Source: Triangularia verruculosa (taxonomy: Eukaryota > Ascomycota > Sordariomycetes > Sordariales > Podosporaceae). Taken from it: a stretch of DNA of 64,000 bases. Shown here one piece after another: positions 1 to 8,707 of this stretch. Location of the stretch: NCBI GenBank assembly GCA_033296885.1, contig MU863926.1, positions 178,034 through 242,033 on the forward strand, written 5' to 3'. Each line of letters starts with the position of its first letter. The stretch's first letter is position 1. The position numbers and the translations under genes were made by a program. The notes under the pieces were generated by a model. It was not told where the DNA came from and did not search any database. It saw only the letters and a program-made list of their open reading frames with translations.

Positions 1-376
1 CCCAAGTTGAAGTTGGTAAGGGAGGCTTTGAAGATGGCCCGGGACAGCTCGGCGTTGGAATCGATGCAGTCGTCTACCTTGTTTAGTGTGTCCAGGTAGT
101 TGAAGGGTGGTGACGACAGCAGATGCAGGTGGGCTTGGGGGAGAGAGTAGAATGACTGCCGGCGGAGGTGGGTGGTGTGGAAGTGGGCTATTCTTGGGTA
201 TTGTCTGAGATTGAATGTTAGCCATGGGTGTTTTGCGGGGACTGTTTGTTTCGGCGATGATTGTGTTAAACTCACTGGAAGGAATCCGCAGCGCAGTACA
301 TGACTCGGAGCTCGTCGACGTCGATGGCGTCGCCTGTGTTTTCGACGCCTTTCCATGATGTGTCCTCCTCTTCCAT
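1..376 (-). CDS. Carnosine N-methyltransferase-like (N2227 family), 5' part, cut by window edge
   Basis: Two exons are visible: exon 1 at 276-376 and exon 2 from 204 to the window edge, separated by a 71-nt intron (205-275; donor GTGAGT, branch GCTAAC, acceptor CAG). The start ATG is at 374-376. The predicted start reads MEEEDTSWKGVENTG; exon 2 contains YPRIAHFHTTHLRR and, later, FNYLDTLNKVDDCIDSNAEL. The segment with a leucine-rich strand followed by K-x2-DCID-x-N resembles the region just before the catalytic domain in N2227 proteins, which methylate carnosine in animals and have poorly defined substrates in fungi. The SAM-binding core lies outside the window, so the family call rests on about 100 residues. 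It could be another family with a similar helical start. Confidence 0.55.
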
Positions 377-924
377 TTTGCAGCGGTTTTTGAAAGAGAA
401 ACGTATGATGAGTCTTTGATCTTGTAAACTGGAAATGAAGAATTGAACTGCTCAGAACAGTCAGCCAGTGACTGAGTGGATTTAGTCTCTCTGTACAAGT
501 CTCGGCGTTGCTATCGGCATGACGACCGCTGCTCCTGCTTGCTGACCAAGATACTCCGTCAGAAACTCCGCTTTTCCCGAGACATCAACAGTGGTAATGA
601 GGATGAAAATGACCAAACATATCATACAGATGCAAAATCTATTCACGAATACAATGATGCGGAAGAGGTCTTATACAAATAAAGTTTTGAGAAATACGGC
701 ATGAGCGCACAAGCAACCGGTCGAGTTTAGTGTGGTGGACCCTAACCCTAAGCCATTGACTTCCTCATCCTGGAGATTAGGTTTGGACTGGAACACTGCT
801 GTACACTACGGATAGAGCTATCTGATTTTTTTGATATTCCTAGGAGGCAAAAAAAGACAAATTGGCAGCTCATAATTGTCACTCTAGATTGGTGCTTGAA
901 TCAGAGTGGCCGGCAAGAACAAAA
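377..924. other. Intergenic region upstream of the N2227-like gene
   Basis: No coding exon is supported here. It should hold the promoter and 5' leader of the leftward N2227-like gene. It contains two tandem CCCTAA units at 740-751, which form a telo-box-like motif. The only ORF (476-682, 68 codons) has no protein-like features. Confidence 0.5.
740..751. promoter_or_regulatory. Telo-box-like motif (two CCCTAA units)
   Basis: The sequence CCCTAACCCTAA is an exact pair of the fungal telomere unit inside a gene-containing region. Similar AACCCTAA boxes are known promoter elements of translation-related genes in plants and some fungi. Here it lies between the N2227-like gene and tRNA-Arg. A regulatory role is inference; two units can arise by chance. 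Confidence 0.25.
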
Positions 925-1010
925 TGATCTACCCAGGGGTCGAACCTGGAACCTCCTGATATCTTGATATGAAATCGTAGTCAGACGCGCTGCCATTACG
1001 CCAGCAGACC
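925..1010 (-). tRNA. tRNA-Arg(ACG), with a 14-nt intron
   Basis: The leftward strand folds into a full cloverleaf. The acceptor GGTCTGC pairs with GTAGATC (two G-U pairs), the D-stem GCGT with GCGC, the anticodon stem TCTGA with TCAGG, and the T-stem CCAGG with CCTGG around the loop TTCGACC. The loop reads C-T-ACG-A, giving an ACG anticodon that decodes CGU and, with inosine, CGC and CGA. A 14-nt intron (TTTCATATCAAGAT) follows position 37, the canonical site. Mature length is 72 nt before CCA addition, and the discriminator base is A. A TTTT terminator follows directly downstream. All elements are intact. Confidence 0.93.
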
Positions 1011-1918
1011 TTGAAATTGGTTGATATTGCGGACTTGAATCAGGATACAACATAGGCTTGGCCAAAACCCATGGAGCCTATGTTTGGGCATATCTTACAT
1101 TCCCAACACCAGCTGCTCAGTTGCAGTTAGCGAGGATAATAAGATGGCAGGCTTTGTAGTACTGACTCCTCTTGCGATTACAGTACCTTTCCTCTATCAC
1201 AGTTCGCGTAAACCTTGACCTTTTCGGAGAGATGTCGGCACTGCATCCTATCCCACCTGTGGCTGATGCTGTCTCACTCTCCAATTCTCGTCCAACAACC
1301 GCAATGCCAAGCAACGCCCAAGAGAGTCAGCGATTGCCGAGTCTGGGCAGAGCTCGAGCCTCACCTTAATGTGATGTCTGAGGAGAGAGGGACGGTTTAG
1401 ATGCTGCCAACTACGAAGCAATGGTGAGTTCGATGGTAGGGACTGCTGCTTCTCTCTAGGAGTCAAGGAAGAGTTCCCTGTTAAGTGACTTTGGTAGAAA
1501 ACAGGCCGGCCACTACCAACCTACATATTTCCACGGATTCCCATTGCAAAAATAGTGTTTGCGACGCTCGAACTGCAAAGACGAAGACAGAGCCTGTTGG
1601 TTCAAAGTCCATCTGGTAGCCAGAGTGTGCTCAACACGGAACGCTGACTTCTATAGGTATCCCGTTGTCTGGGTGCGGCATGGTGGGGCAACGGTTTGGG
1701 AATGAACAGTCTGACAAAGTGGGGGCACCCGAAAGCCAAAAATTGCAGCATCAGAAGATGAAGGGAAGGAGCGACACCTGCCATGCACAGCCAAATCCAA
1801 CAAAAATGGAAGGAACACCCCCCTGAGCCAAAGAAAGGGGCAAATAAAACAAAACAAACTCCAAACATTCAAAAATAATCATCACCAACACTGCCGGAGG
1901 GGTATCGGGGGGTATCCA
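1011..1918. other. Intergenic region between two tRNA genes
   Basis: I see no gene in this stretch. Short overlapping ORFs of 61-88 codons at 1172-1868 lack conserved-looking motifs and have no plausible splice partners. Near 1872-1877 the leftward strand has a T-run that may help terminate the downstream tRNA-Glu, which has no closer T-run. Confidence 0.5.
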
Positions 1919-1990
1919 CTCCGGTACGGGGAATCGAACCCCGAGCTTCGCGGTGAAAACGCGATATGTTAACCGTTACACTATACCGGA
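1919..1990 (-). tRNA. tRNA-Glu(TTC)
   Basis: This is an intronless 72-nt tRNA on the leftward strand. The acceptor TCCGGTA pairs perfectly with TACCGGA, the anticodon stem TCGCG with CGCGA, and the T-stem CGGGG with CCCCG around TTCGATT; the discriminator is G. The anticodon loop TTTTCAC gives anticodon TTC, which decodes GAA and GAG. The A-box (TAGTGTAACGG) and B-box (GGTTCGATTCC) are both good. No T-run lies within about 40 nt of the 3' end, which is slightly unusual. Confidence 0.95.
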
Positions 1991-2778
1991 TAAGACGAGA
2001 TGTGCTATCTGTCTTGTTGTGGTGATTGGGACAGGGGAGGGGGTATATCACGGTAAACGCATTTTGATATCTGGCTGTCTTTCTGCTCTTTTGGACATGA
2101 ATTGAATGACCGAAATGCGTTCAGTTGCAATCAAAGTTCTGAGTTGCCTGCAATGGACGGTTGGTCGAATTGCCAAGAACTGACCGTGGCAGCAGCATGT
2201 TGAGGAAGGAGCACTCCAACTGCCCACGTTTTAAAGCCGCATATGCGTGGCCGACGCTCAAGCCTGGGACAGTAACGGAAAGAGCGTAACGCCTCGCCCA
2301 TACAGCCAGCTTAAGCTCAAATGAATTGGTGCCGGAGCGATCGTGACCAGCGTTGCGGCACTTCCATGCGCTTTGTAGCATGCTCGTATTTCAATTTAAA
2401 GTTGAGACCGAGGTGTGTTTACATCACCGGCAACATCCCGTTCTAGAACCTCCTGTTCTCACCCACCCGGCATTCTAGAGATAGGTCTTCCTTGACCACG
2501 ATGATAAGACGACCGTGTCGCGGGGTAACTCTCCCAGACTTACACGTTGCTCCCACGAACACACGTGATACTGGATTAAATCGACGCAGAAAAACAGCAC
2601 GAGGCGCAAGGCAGTCCGTGCGAACCGAACCCAGCCCGAACTGCACTAGCGGTTTTGGATGAACCGGCTCCCAAATTTTCTATCTTGTGCAGCTCGAACT
2701 CTTCAACGTCCTGTTGATTCCACCCCTCCGCTCTTTCGGTATCCCTCTGTTTCCGTGAGCGATTCCTAGATTGTCACC
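1991..2778. other. Upstream region of TUF1
   Basis: This stretch separates tRNA-Glu (leftward) from TUF1 (rightward). No coding exon is supported. Several leftward ORFs of 67-97 codons overlap the leader of TUF1 and look like chance frames. The last 100 nt before the TUF1 ATG are pyrimidine-rich, as in many fungal housekeeping leaders. Confidence 0.5.
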
Positions 2779-4228
2779 ATGCCTGCCCTCCTCAGAACCA
2801 TTGCCCCCTTCCTGAGGGCGGCTACCCTCAGACAGTCTGCGTCTCCCCTGGTTTCGCTCCAACGCCAGACCCGGACTCCAATCCTCAACTTTGCCCGGTC
2901 GTACGCTGTTTTTGAGCGCAACAAGCCCCACGTTAACATTGGTGCGTCGATGCCCTCGAGGAAACCCCTCCACGAGTTGAAGCGAATGCTAACAGTAATA
3001 TCAAGGTACAATTGGTCACGTTGATCATGGAAAGGTCCGCACATTCCGTGAATGCGCCAGTTTGCGCCTCCCCCACTAACCGAGCTCCCCACAGACTACC
3101 CTTTCTGCCGCCATCACCAAGAGGCAAGCCGAGAAGGGCATGGCCAACTTCCTCGACTATGGCTCTATCGACAAGGCCCCCGAAGAGCGCAAGCGTGGTA
3201 TCACCATTTCCACTACCCACATCGAGTACTCGACCGAGAACCGCCACTACTCCCACGTCGACTGCCCTGGTCACGCTGATTACATCAAGAACATGATTAC
3301 TGGTGCCGCCTCCATGGATGGTGCTATCATTGTCGTTGCTGCTTCCGACGGTCAGATGCCCCAGACCCGCGAGCACTTGCTCCTTGCCCGCCAGGTCGGT
3401 ATCCAGAGAATCGTCGTTTTCGTCAACAAGGTTGATGCTCTCGAGGACCCCGAGATGTTGGAGCTCGTTGAGATGGAGATGCGTGAGCTTCTCAGCTCTT
3501 ACGGCTTCGATGGTGACAACACCCCCGTTGTCCTCGGTTCCGCTCTCTGCGCCATCGAGAACAGACGCCCCGAAATTGGCGAGTCCAAGATCGATGAGCT
3601 CATGAAGGCCGTTGATGACTGGATCCCCACCCCTGAGCGTGACACCGACAAGCCTTTCCTCATGCCCATTGAGGATGTCTTCTCCATTGCCGGCCGTGGT
3701 ACCGTCGTTTCCGGCCGTGTCGAGCGCGGCACCCTGAAGAGAGATGCCGAGATCGAGCTCATTGGCATCTCCAACGAGATCATCAAGACCAAGGTCACCG
3801 ATATCGAGACCTTTAAGAAGTCCTGCGAGGAGTCCCGCGCTGGTGACAACTCTGGTCTCCTGCTCCGTGGTGTCCGCCGTGAGGACATCAGACGTGGTAT
3901 GGTCGTTGCCAAGCCCGGCACCGTCACCGCCCACAAGAAGTTCCTTCTCTCCCTCTACGTCCTTTCCAAGGAGGAAGGTGGTCGTCACTCCCCCTTCGGT
4001 GAGAAGTACCGCCCCCAGATGTACATCCGCTCCGCCGATGAGTCCGTCACCCTGTACTTCCCCGAGGGTACCGAGGATGCCTCTAGCAAGATGGTTATGC
4101 CCGGTGACAACGTCGAGATGTTGGCCGAGCTCTACAGCCCCGTTGCCATCGAGGCCGGTATGCGCATCACCATCAGAGAAGGTGGCCGCACTGTCGCTAC
4201 TGGTCTCGTCACCCGCATCATTGAGTAA
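2779..4228 (+). CDS. TUF1: Mitochondrial elongation factor Tu
   Basis: This GTPase delivers aminoacyl-tRNA to the mitochondrial ribosome. Three exons (2779-2941, 3006-3034, 3095-4228) give 441 residues, normal for the family. Residues 1 to about 45 are rich in Arg, Ser and Ala with no acidic residues, a typical mitochondrial presequence ending near RSYAVFERNK. The GTPase motifs are complete: G1 GHVDHGKT at 58-65, G2 RGITIST near 98, G3 DCPGHAD at 120-126 and G4 NKVD at 175-178. The C-terminal half carries both beta-barrel domains. Exon 2 is only 29 nt and encodes most of the P-loop; intron 2 separates Lys64 from Thr65. Introns are 64 and 60 nt, and intron 2 has a clear ACTAAC branch site. The start codon lies in CACCATGCC. 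It converges on the S29 gene, about 1 kb away. Confidence 0.97.
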
Positions 4229-5271
4229 ACTCTTTGGTATTTAAAAAATGAAAGAAAAAGTAAAAGAAAATGTCAAAGAACAACCAACTCACGGCCAGGG
4301 TAAAAACGGAAGGGGGACTTGGCTTTCGAGTCGATCAGGGAGGGGGGGCGGAGGCGCTTTGGAGTTGAAAACGGACTTTGTGCACTGTATACCATGATGT
4401 GTTTAGAAAGCGCCAGTTCGCAAAGCTGCGCCCTGGGTTCTTTGTGCACATTACACTTGGGGCTCGGCTGATCTCCCCTCCTTTTGCTTCTGTTGTTGTC
4501 TTAAAATACCTGTAATATAGGCGAGATTTAGAAAGGCAATGATAGAAGACCGATGACGAATATACGAATATAGACAGCAACGTTGCCTAGTTTGCTTTGT
4601 GCTTGGTTTTGTGCTACAAGAGTTGCAAGATGATGTTGGCCTGTCACATGCGATTGGGCTGAAACCAAGAGAAGTAGTGGAAGAAGGAACAGCAGCATGG
4701 AGTGACGAGAGCGCTCTGGGATTCCATTAATTGTCCATATGTGAGATATCCCATGCCCACTCTCCCATCGTATCGTCTAAGCACATGTCGATAGATTCGC
4801 TGGGCACGCGCGAGCAAAACACCGAGAACAGCACCATCAGTTTGCAACTTGGGTCATTTCAGTTGCTCTCAGAAAAGCACACAAAAAGATGCTTTGAAAA
4901 GGGAAAAACCCGTGACAACTCCCACTTTTTTGTCCTTGTCGCCCCATTTCCCATGGAGTAAATGAGCTTTGAAAACAAAAAAAAGAAACCCAACGCTGCA
5001 ATGTTCGTCTGTCTCGTTTGTTTTGATTTCGGAATCGGTCGTTTTTCCCATCTCCCGGTGTTCCGTGTAGTGGTCGTCAATCACAAGAAAAGTTGTCCCA
5101 TTTCCCCAACCGGCGAGGTCTCTCTTAAGTTGGTATCCGTTGTTAATCCTCGCCCCGCCCATGGTTTCCCCAAAATCCCGTTTTCCCCCATTTCCCCCCG
5201 TCGTCATCAAACCACAACCCGGAAGCCGCGGCTGTCAAACCTCCATGTCTCCCGACATTAAAGTGGGTAAT
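4229..5271. other. Convergent intergenic region TUF1 / S29
   Basis: This holds the 3' untranslated regions of TUF1 (from the left) and uS14/S29 (from the right). The first 50 nt after the TUF1 stop are A-rich (about 4240-4280), consistent with a polyadenylation zone. No additional gene is supported; ORFs of up to 113 codons on both strands show no family resemblance. Confidence 0.5.
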
Positions 5272-5796
5272 TTACCGGTACTGTTTTGACCACATGTTAG
5301 TCCTGTCTTGCTCGGTTCCAAACGATATCGGTGCGTTGTCGTGAAAGATGTGCTCGGATCTCGATATCGGGTGGGTTGGGTGACTTTATCGTACCTTGAC
5401 GAAACCAATGTCGGCAGCCTTCTCACGGAAGCACTGACGGCAGATGTTGAGGCCGTACTTGCGGATCAGACCAGCTTGGTGGGTGCAGACACGGCTATCG
5501 AAAGAGAATAGTCGTTAGCCCACTTGTTCCTCAAGGTTCTCTCGTATGTGCGTGTTCCCCAATTTCTGCCATGTTGCTTTGATGATTTCTTTTGCCCCCC
5601 TTTCTTTCGATTCCTCCTCTTATTCAAAGCCAAAGTTTCTTCGTTGCCTCCTATCATCGTTTCCTCCTCGCACCCATGTCGCCGGTGATATCGTTTCGTG
5701 ATGGATGTAAGTGGAGATCTTTTTTTTTCCTTACCAGGCGCGAGAGCCCTTGCCGTAGGTGCGGGGGCGGGAGTTCCAGACAGACTCGTGAGACAT
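5272..5796 (-). CDS. rps29: Cytosolic 40S ribosomal protein uS14 (S29)
   Basis: This is a zinc-binding protein of the small-subunit head. Exons at 5735-5796, 5395-5494 and 5272-5280 give 56 residues, the exact family length. The protein begins MSHESVWNSRPRTYGKGSR and carries the zinc ligands C-R-V-C and C-R-Q-C in RKYGLNICRQCFREKAADIG, and ends FVKYR. The last exon is only 9 nt (Tyr-Arg-stop), identified by a GGACTAACATG branch site and CAG acceptor. Intron 1 is 240 nt, the longest in the window; intron 2 is 114 nt. Because the coding exons are tiny, an ORF search alone misses the gene. It is divergent from the PDI gene, sharing about 615 nt of promoter. Confidence 0.95.
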
Positions 5797-6411
5797 CTTG
5801 AGAGATTTATGGAATTTTTTCCTTGCGAAAAAGGGCAAAAATTTCGGGGAAGAGGTTTGGCGTGAAGATGTCGTCGACGGGAGTGCGGTGGTTCGGCCGG
5901 AAATGTTGCTAGGGAGTTCCGCAATATGGCGGGAGATTTTTCTGTGCGGGAGGGCTTCGCTGGCGTGGGTGGCTTGTGCGTTTGTGGCGCTTGGCCTATC
6001 TTTGTGGGTCTTTTTCTTTCACCGCCCGTCGCCGATAAGCTTCTGCTTTGCCTTTATCTTATCGCTTATCAAGCCTTGCAGGTTGACAGGGGGGGCTTAA
6101 ACGACTTGTTGGGACAGTGCGCTTGCTCCAGGCGCTGGCACTGTTTCAGATGGCGGGGGCGGGAGCTACAAAACTGGGGAAGCTTTCCAGCCAATGCGCC
6201 AGGATTGCGCCGCCAGTTGTCAGCGAGCTCTTCTGCAAAGTGGCATCTTTTTAAGATTTCAAAGCATCCCTTGGATTGTGTTGCCTGTTCACGTCTTTTC
6301 AATTGAGCCGGCTCTCAGCAGTCATCCGTTTTCACCTTGTAACATCGCCTAGTGTTGCATCGAGCTGAATTCCACAAAAACACCGCCTGACACCAGCGGT
6401 ATCACATCGTC
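5797..6411. promoter_or_regulatory. Divergent promoter region S29 / PDI
   Basis: These 615 nt separate the start codons of the ribosomal protein (leftward) and the PDI gene (rightward). A CCAAT box is present at 6191-6195 on the plus strand. I looked for a fungal unfolded-protein-response element and an ERSE spacing near it and found no exact match. ORFs here (5798-6100, 5926-6306) are not protein-like. Confidence 0.4.
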
Positions 6412-7566
6412 ATGGTTCTCCTCAAGAGCTTCGTGCTCGCTGGCCTCACGGCCGTTGTAGCGGCCAAATCCGCCGTTCTCGACCTTATCCCGAGTAACTT
6501 CGACGAAGTCGTTCTCAAGTCCGGAAAGCCTACCCTCGTCGAATTCTTCGCCCCGTGGTGCGGCCATTGCAAGACTCTTGCTCCTGTCTACGAGGAGCTC
6601 GCCCAAGTGTTTGAGTTCAGCAAGGATGTCCAGATTGCCAAGGTTGATGCCGATGCCGAAAGGGCGTTGGGCAAGCGTTTTGGCGTCCAGGGCTTCCCTA
6701 CACTGAAGTGGTTCGATGGCAAGAGTGATAAGCCGACCGAGTACAATGGTGGACGGGACCTTGAGGCTCTGACTGCCTTCATTACCGAGAAGACTGGCAT
6801 CAAGTCCAAGAAGAAGCTTGCTCCTCCTAGCAGCGTTGCCTATCTTACCGACGCTACCTTCAAGAAGACCATTGGCGGCGACAAGCACGTTTTGGTTGCT
6901 TTCACTGCTCCCTGGTGCGGACGTATGTGTCAATCACTTTATGATCCAAGTTGGACGTACTGACACAATACTCTAGATTGCAAGAGCCTTGTCCCCACTT
7001 GGGAGTCTCTCGCCAATACTTTCGCCAACGAGCCCAACGTTGTTATTGCTAAGGTTGATGCCGAGGCCGAGAATAGCAAAGCCACCGCCAACGAGTATGG
7101 CGTGACCTCGTATCCCACCATCAAGTTCTTCCCCAAGGGCAGCACTACTCCTGAAGAGTACAGCGGTGGCCGTTCCGAGGAGAACTTTGTAACTTTCCTC
7201 AACGAGCAGGCTGGTACCCGCCGCGCTGCGGGCGGTGGCGTTGACGCTACCGCTGGCACCTTCGCTGTCCTTGACGAGATCGTCACCAAGTACATTGGTG
7301 GCACCCCTCTCACCGATGCCGCTACCGAGGTCAAGAAGGCCGCCGAGGGTCTCAAGGAGGATGCCCAGTACAAGTACGCCGAGTACTACATGCGCGTCTT
7401 TGACAAGCTTAGCAAGAGTGACAACTTTGCTGCGAAGGAGCTTGCTCGTTTGGAGGGTATCCTCAAGAAGGGCGGTCTGGCTCCTACCAAGTTGGATGAG
7501 TTGACCTCCAAGACCAACATTCTCCGCAAGTTCGTGGAGAAGATCACTGGCAAGGATGAGCTCTAA
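6412..7566 (+). CDS. tigA: ER protein disulfide isomerase, PDI-D type (TigA/Erp38-like)
   Basis: It forms and isomerises disulfides in the ER lumen. Two exons (6412-6922, 6977-7566) around a 54-nt intron give 366 residues. A signal peptide covers about residues 1-18. Two thioredoxin-like domains follow, each with a WCGHCK active site (cysteines 50/53 and 169/172). The C-terminal third, about 260-360, is the helical ERp29-C type domain found in the PDI-D subfamily. The protein ends in KDEL, an ER-retrieval signal. The intron cuts the second active site between Gly and His; splicing restores CGHC. Domain order and length match fungal TigA/Erp38 rather than the classical four-domain Pdi1. Confidence 0.95.
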
Positions 7567-7796
7567 ACAACTTGTAGACCTGACAACATGAAATATATAA
7601 TGGCGAACTTTCTATGACTTTGAATACATGGAGTTTGGAGGGATTTTGAATGAATATTATTTTTTGGCTAGCAACGAAGACAATGATCCTCCCATGTGAC
7701 TTGACAAAACAAAAACACGGCCTTCCAACTCCAAAGACTCCCGTTCGCAACTATGCTCCGTAAACGAGTTCATTGCACGTGCCCTTAACCCGATCC

Positions 7797-8142
7797 TCAT
7801 TTCTTCTCTTTGTTGGCCGCTAGCTGTGTCTCCAGATTATCTAGGCGGCGCGACATCTCGTCCACTATTATCATTGTGTTAGTCATCATGTTCAAATGTG
7901 ATGGGAGCTCTCAGTTGAGACATACTCTTCGCAAAGATTTCACTAGAGACGCCTGCAAATTTATTGGAGAGGGTGTTCAAGAGATCCTCGAGCTGGGCTG
8001 TGAGTTCGGCATGGGCGTTGTCACCAGAGGCCTAAGGGAACAGATGGTGAGTATCAAGAGCCTACTATGAGGAGGGAGAGAGAGAGGGGCAGCTCACGGT
8101 TGTTGGGCTCGTATTTGCATTGGACTCATTTTTGGACGCCAT
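7797..8142 (-). CDS. Small coiled-coil protein resembling heat shock factor-binding protein 1 (HSBP1)
   Basis: Three short exons (8098-8142, 7926-8031, 7797-7864) give 72 residues, close to the usual 70-80 of HSBP1. The start is MASKNESNANTSPTT. The central helix reads LTAQLEDLLNTLSNKF, then SSEIFAKMDEMSRRLDNLET, and the protein ends AANKEKK. Spacing of hydrophobic residues and the K-F-x(n)-M-D-E-M-S-x-R-L-D-x-L-E pattern match HSBP1 (KF, then IDDMSSRIDDLE in animals). HSBP1 binds trimerised heat shock factor in animals; in fungi the role is less clear. Introns are 66 and 61 nt with good GTGAGC/GTATGT donors; intron 2 has a GACTAAC branch site. The gene is divergent from the Dsc/Tul1 gene. 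Splicing is inferred by eye, but all joins keep frame. Confidence 0.78.
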
Positions 8143-8707
8143 TGCTGTCTCGCTTTGCTGAATAAGTGATCCGTCTGATGGTACTCAGAGATAGTAGAAA
8201 GCAGGTTTCACAAGATTTGTATAGTGTGTCGGAGCTTGCTGCCAATGTGTTATTGATTCCGAGCAGTTGGACTAGCGGGTGGGGGTTGGCATTCAGGGTG
8301 TGTTTGATAGCACTGTGCAACGGCCGGTTATTGCACTGTGGTTGTCACAAGGGATTGGTGCCAAGCTTCAAGGTACCCTTGCAGCTGCCTCACCCGGCCA
8401 ATATCATATTGCGAAGACATCATTGCTCTCAGACACAGCACTTTACCTTGACGAGACATCATTTCATCACGATTATCTTGGTGTTGCCTTTCTCCTTCAT
8501 CATAAGAGTTCTATTCTGTGGCTTCCTTGACTGAGTACAACATCGCCCAACCACAACAACGATCAGGGGGTCTTTTGGGTCGCTCCCTTCCAGGCATATC
8601 GAGAAGTCCTAGGCTTCACAAGCTGGGCGCTCATCAACAGTGAAATATGATTTTCACATCGCCATAGAGTTCAATTCTGGCCGGCAAGCAAGCCGCGATT
8701 TGCCACG
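8143..8707. promoter_or_regulatory. Divergent promoter region HSBP1-like / dscA
   Basis: The 565 nt between two divergent start codons. Overlapping ORFs at 8166-8534 do not resemble proteins. I found no recognisable sterol-response or heat-shock element that I could defend. Confidence 0.35.

Noticed and set aside
2933..3988. 351-codon ORF antisense to TUF1
   Set aside because: It is the mirror of a highly codon-biased gene; its protein is a Leu/Gly/Asp-rich artefact and the sense strand encodes an unmistakable EF-Tu.
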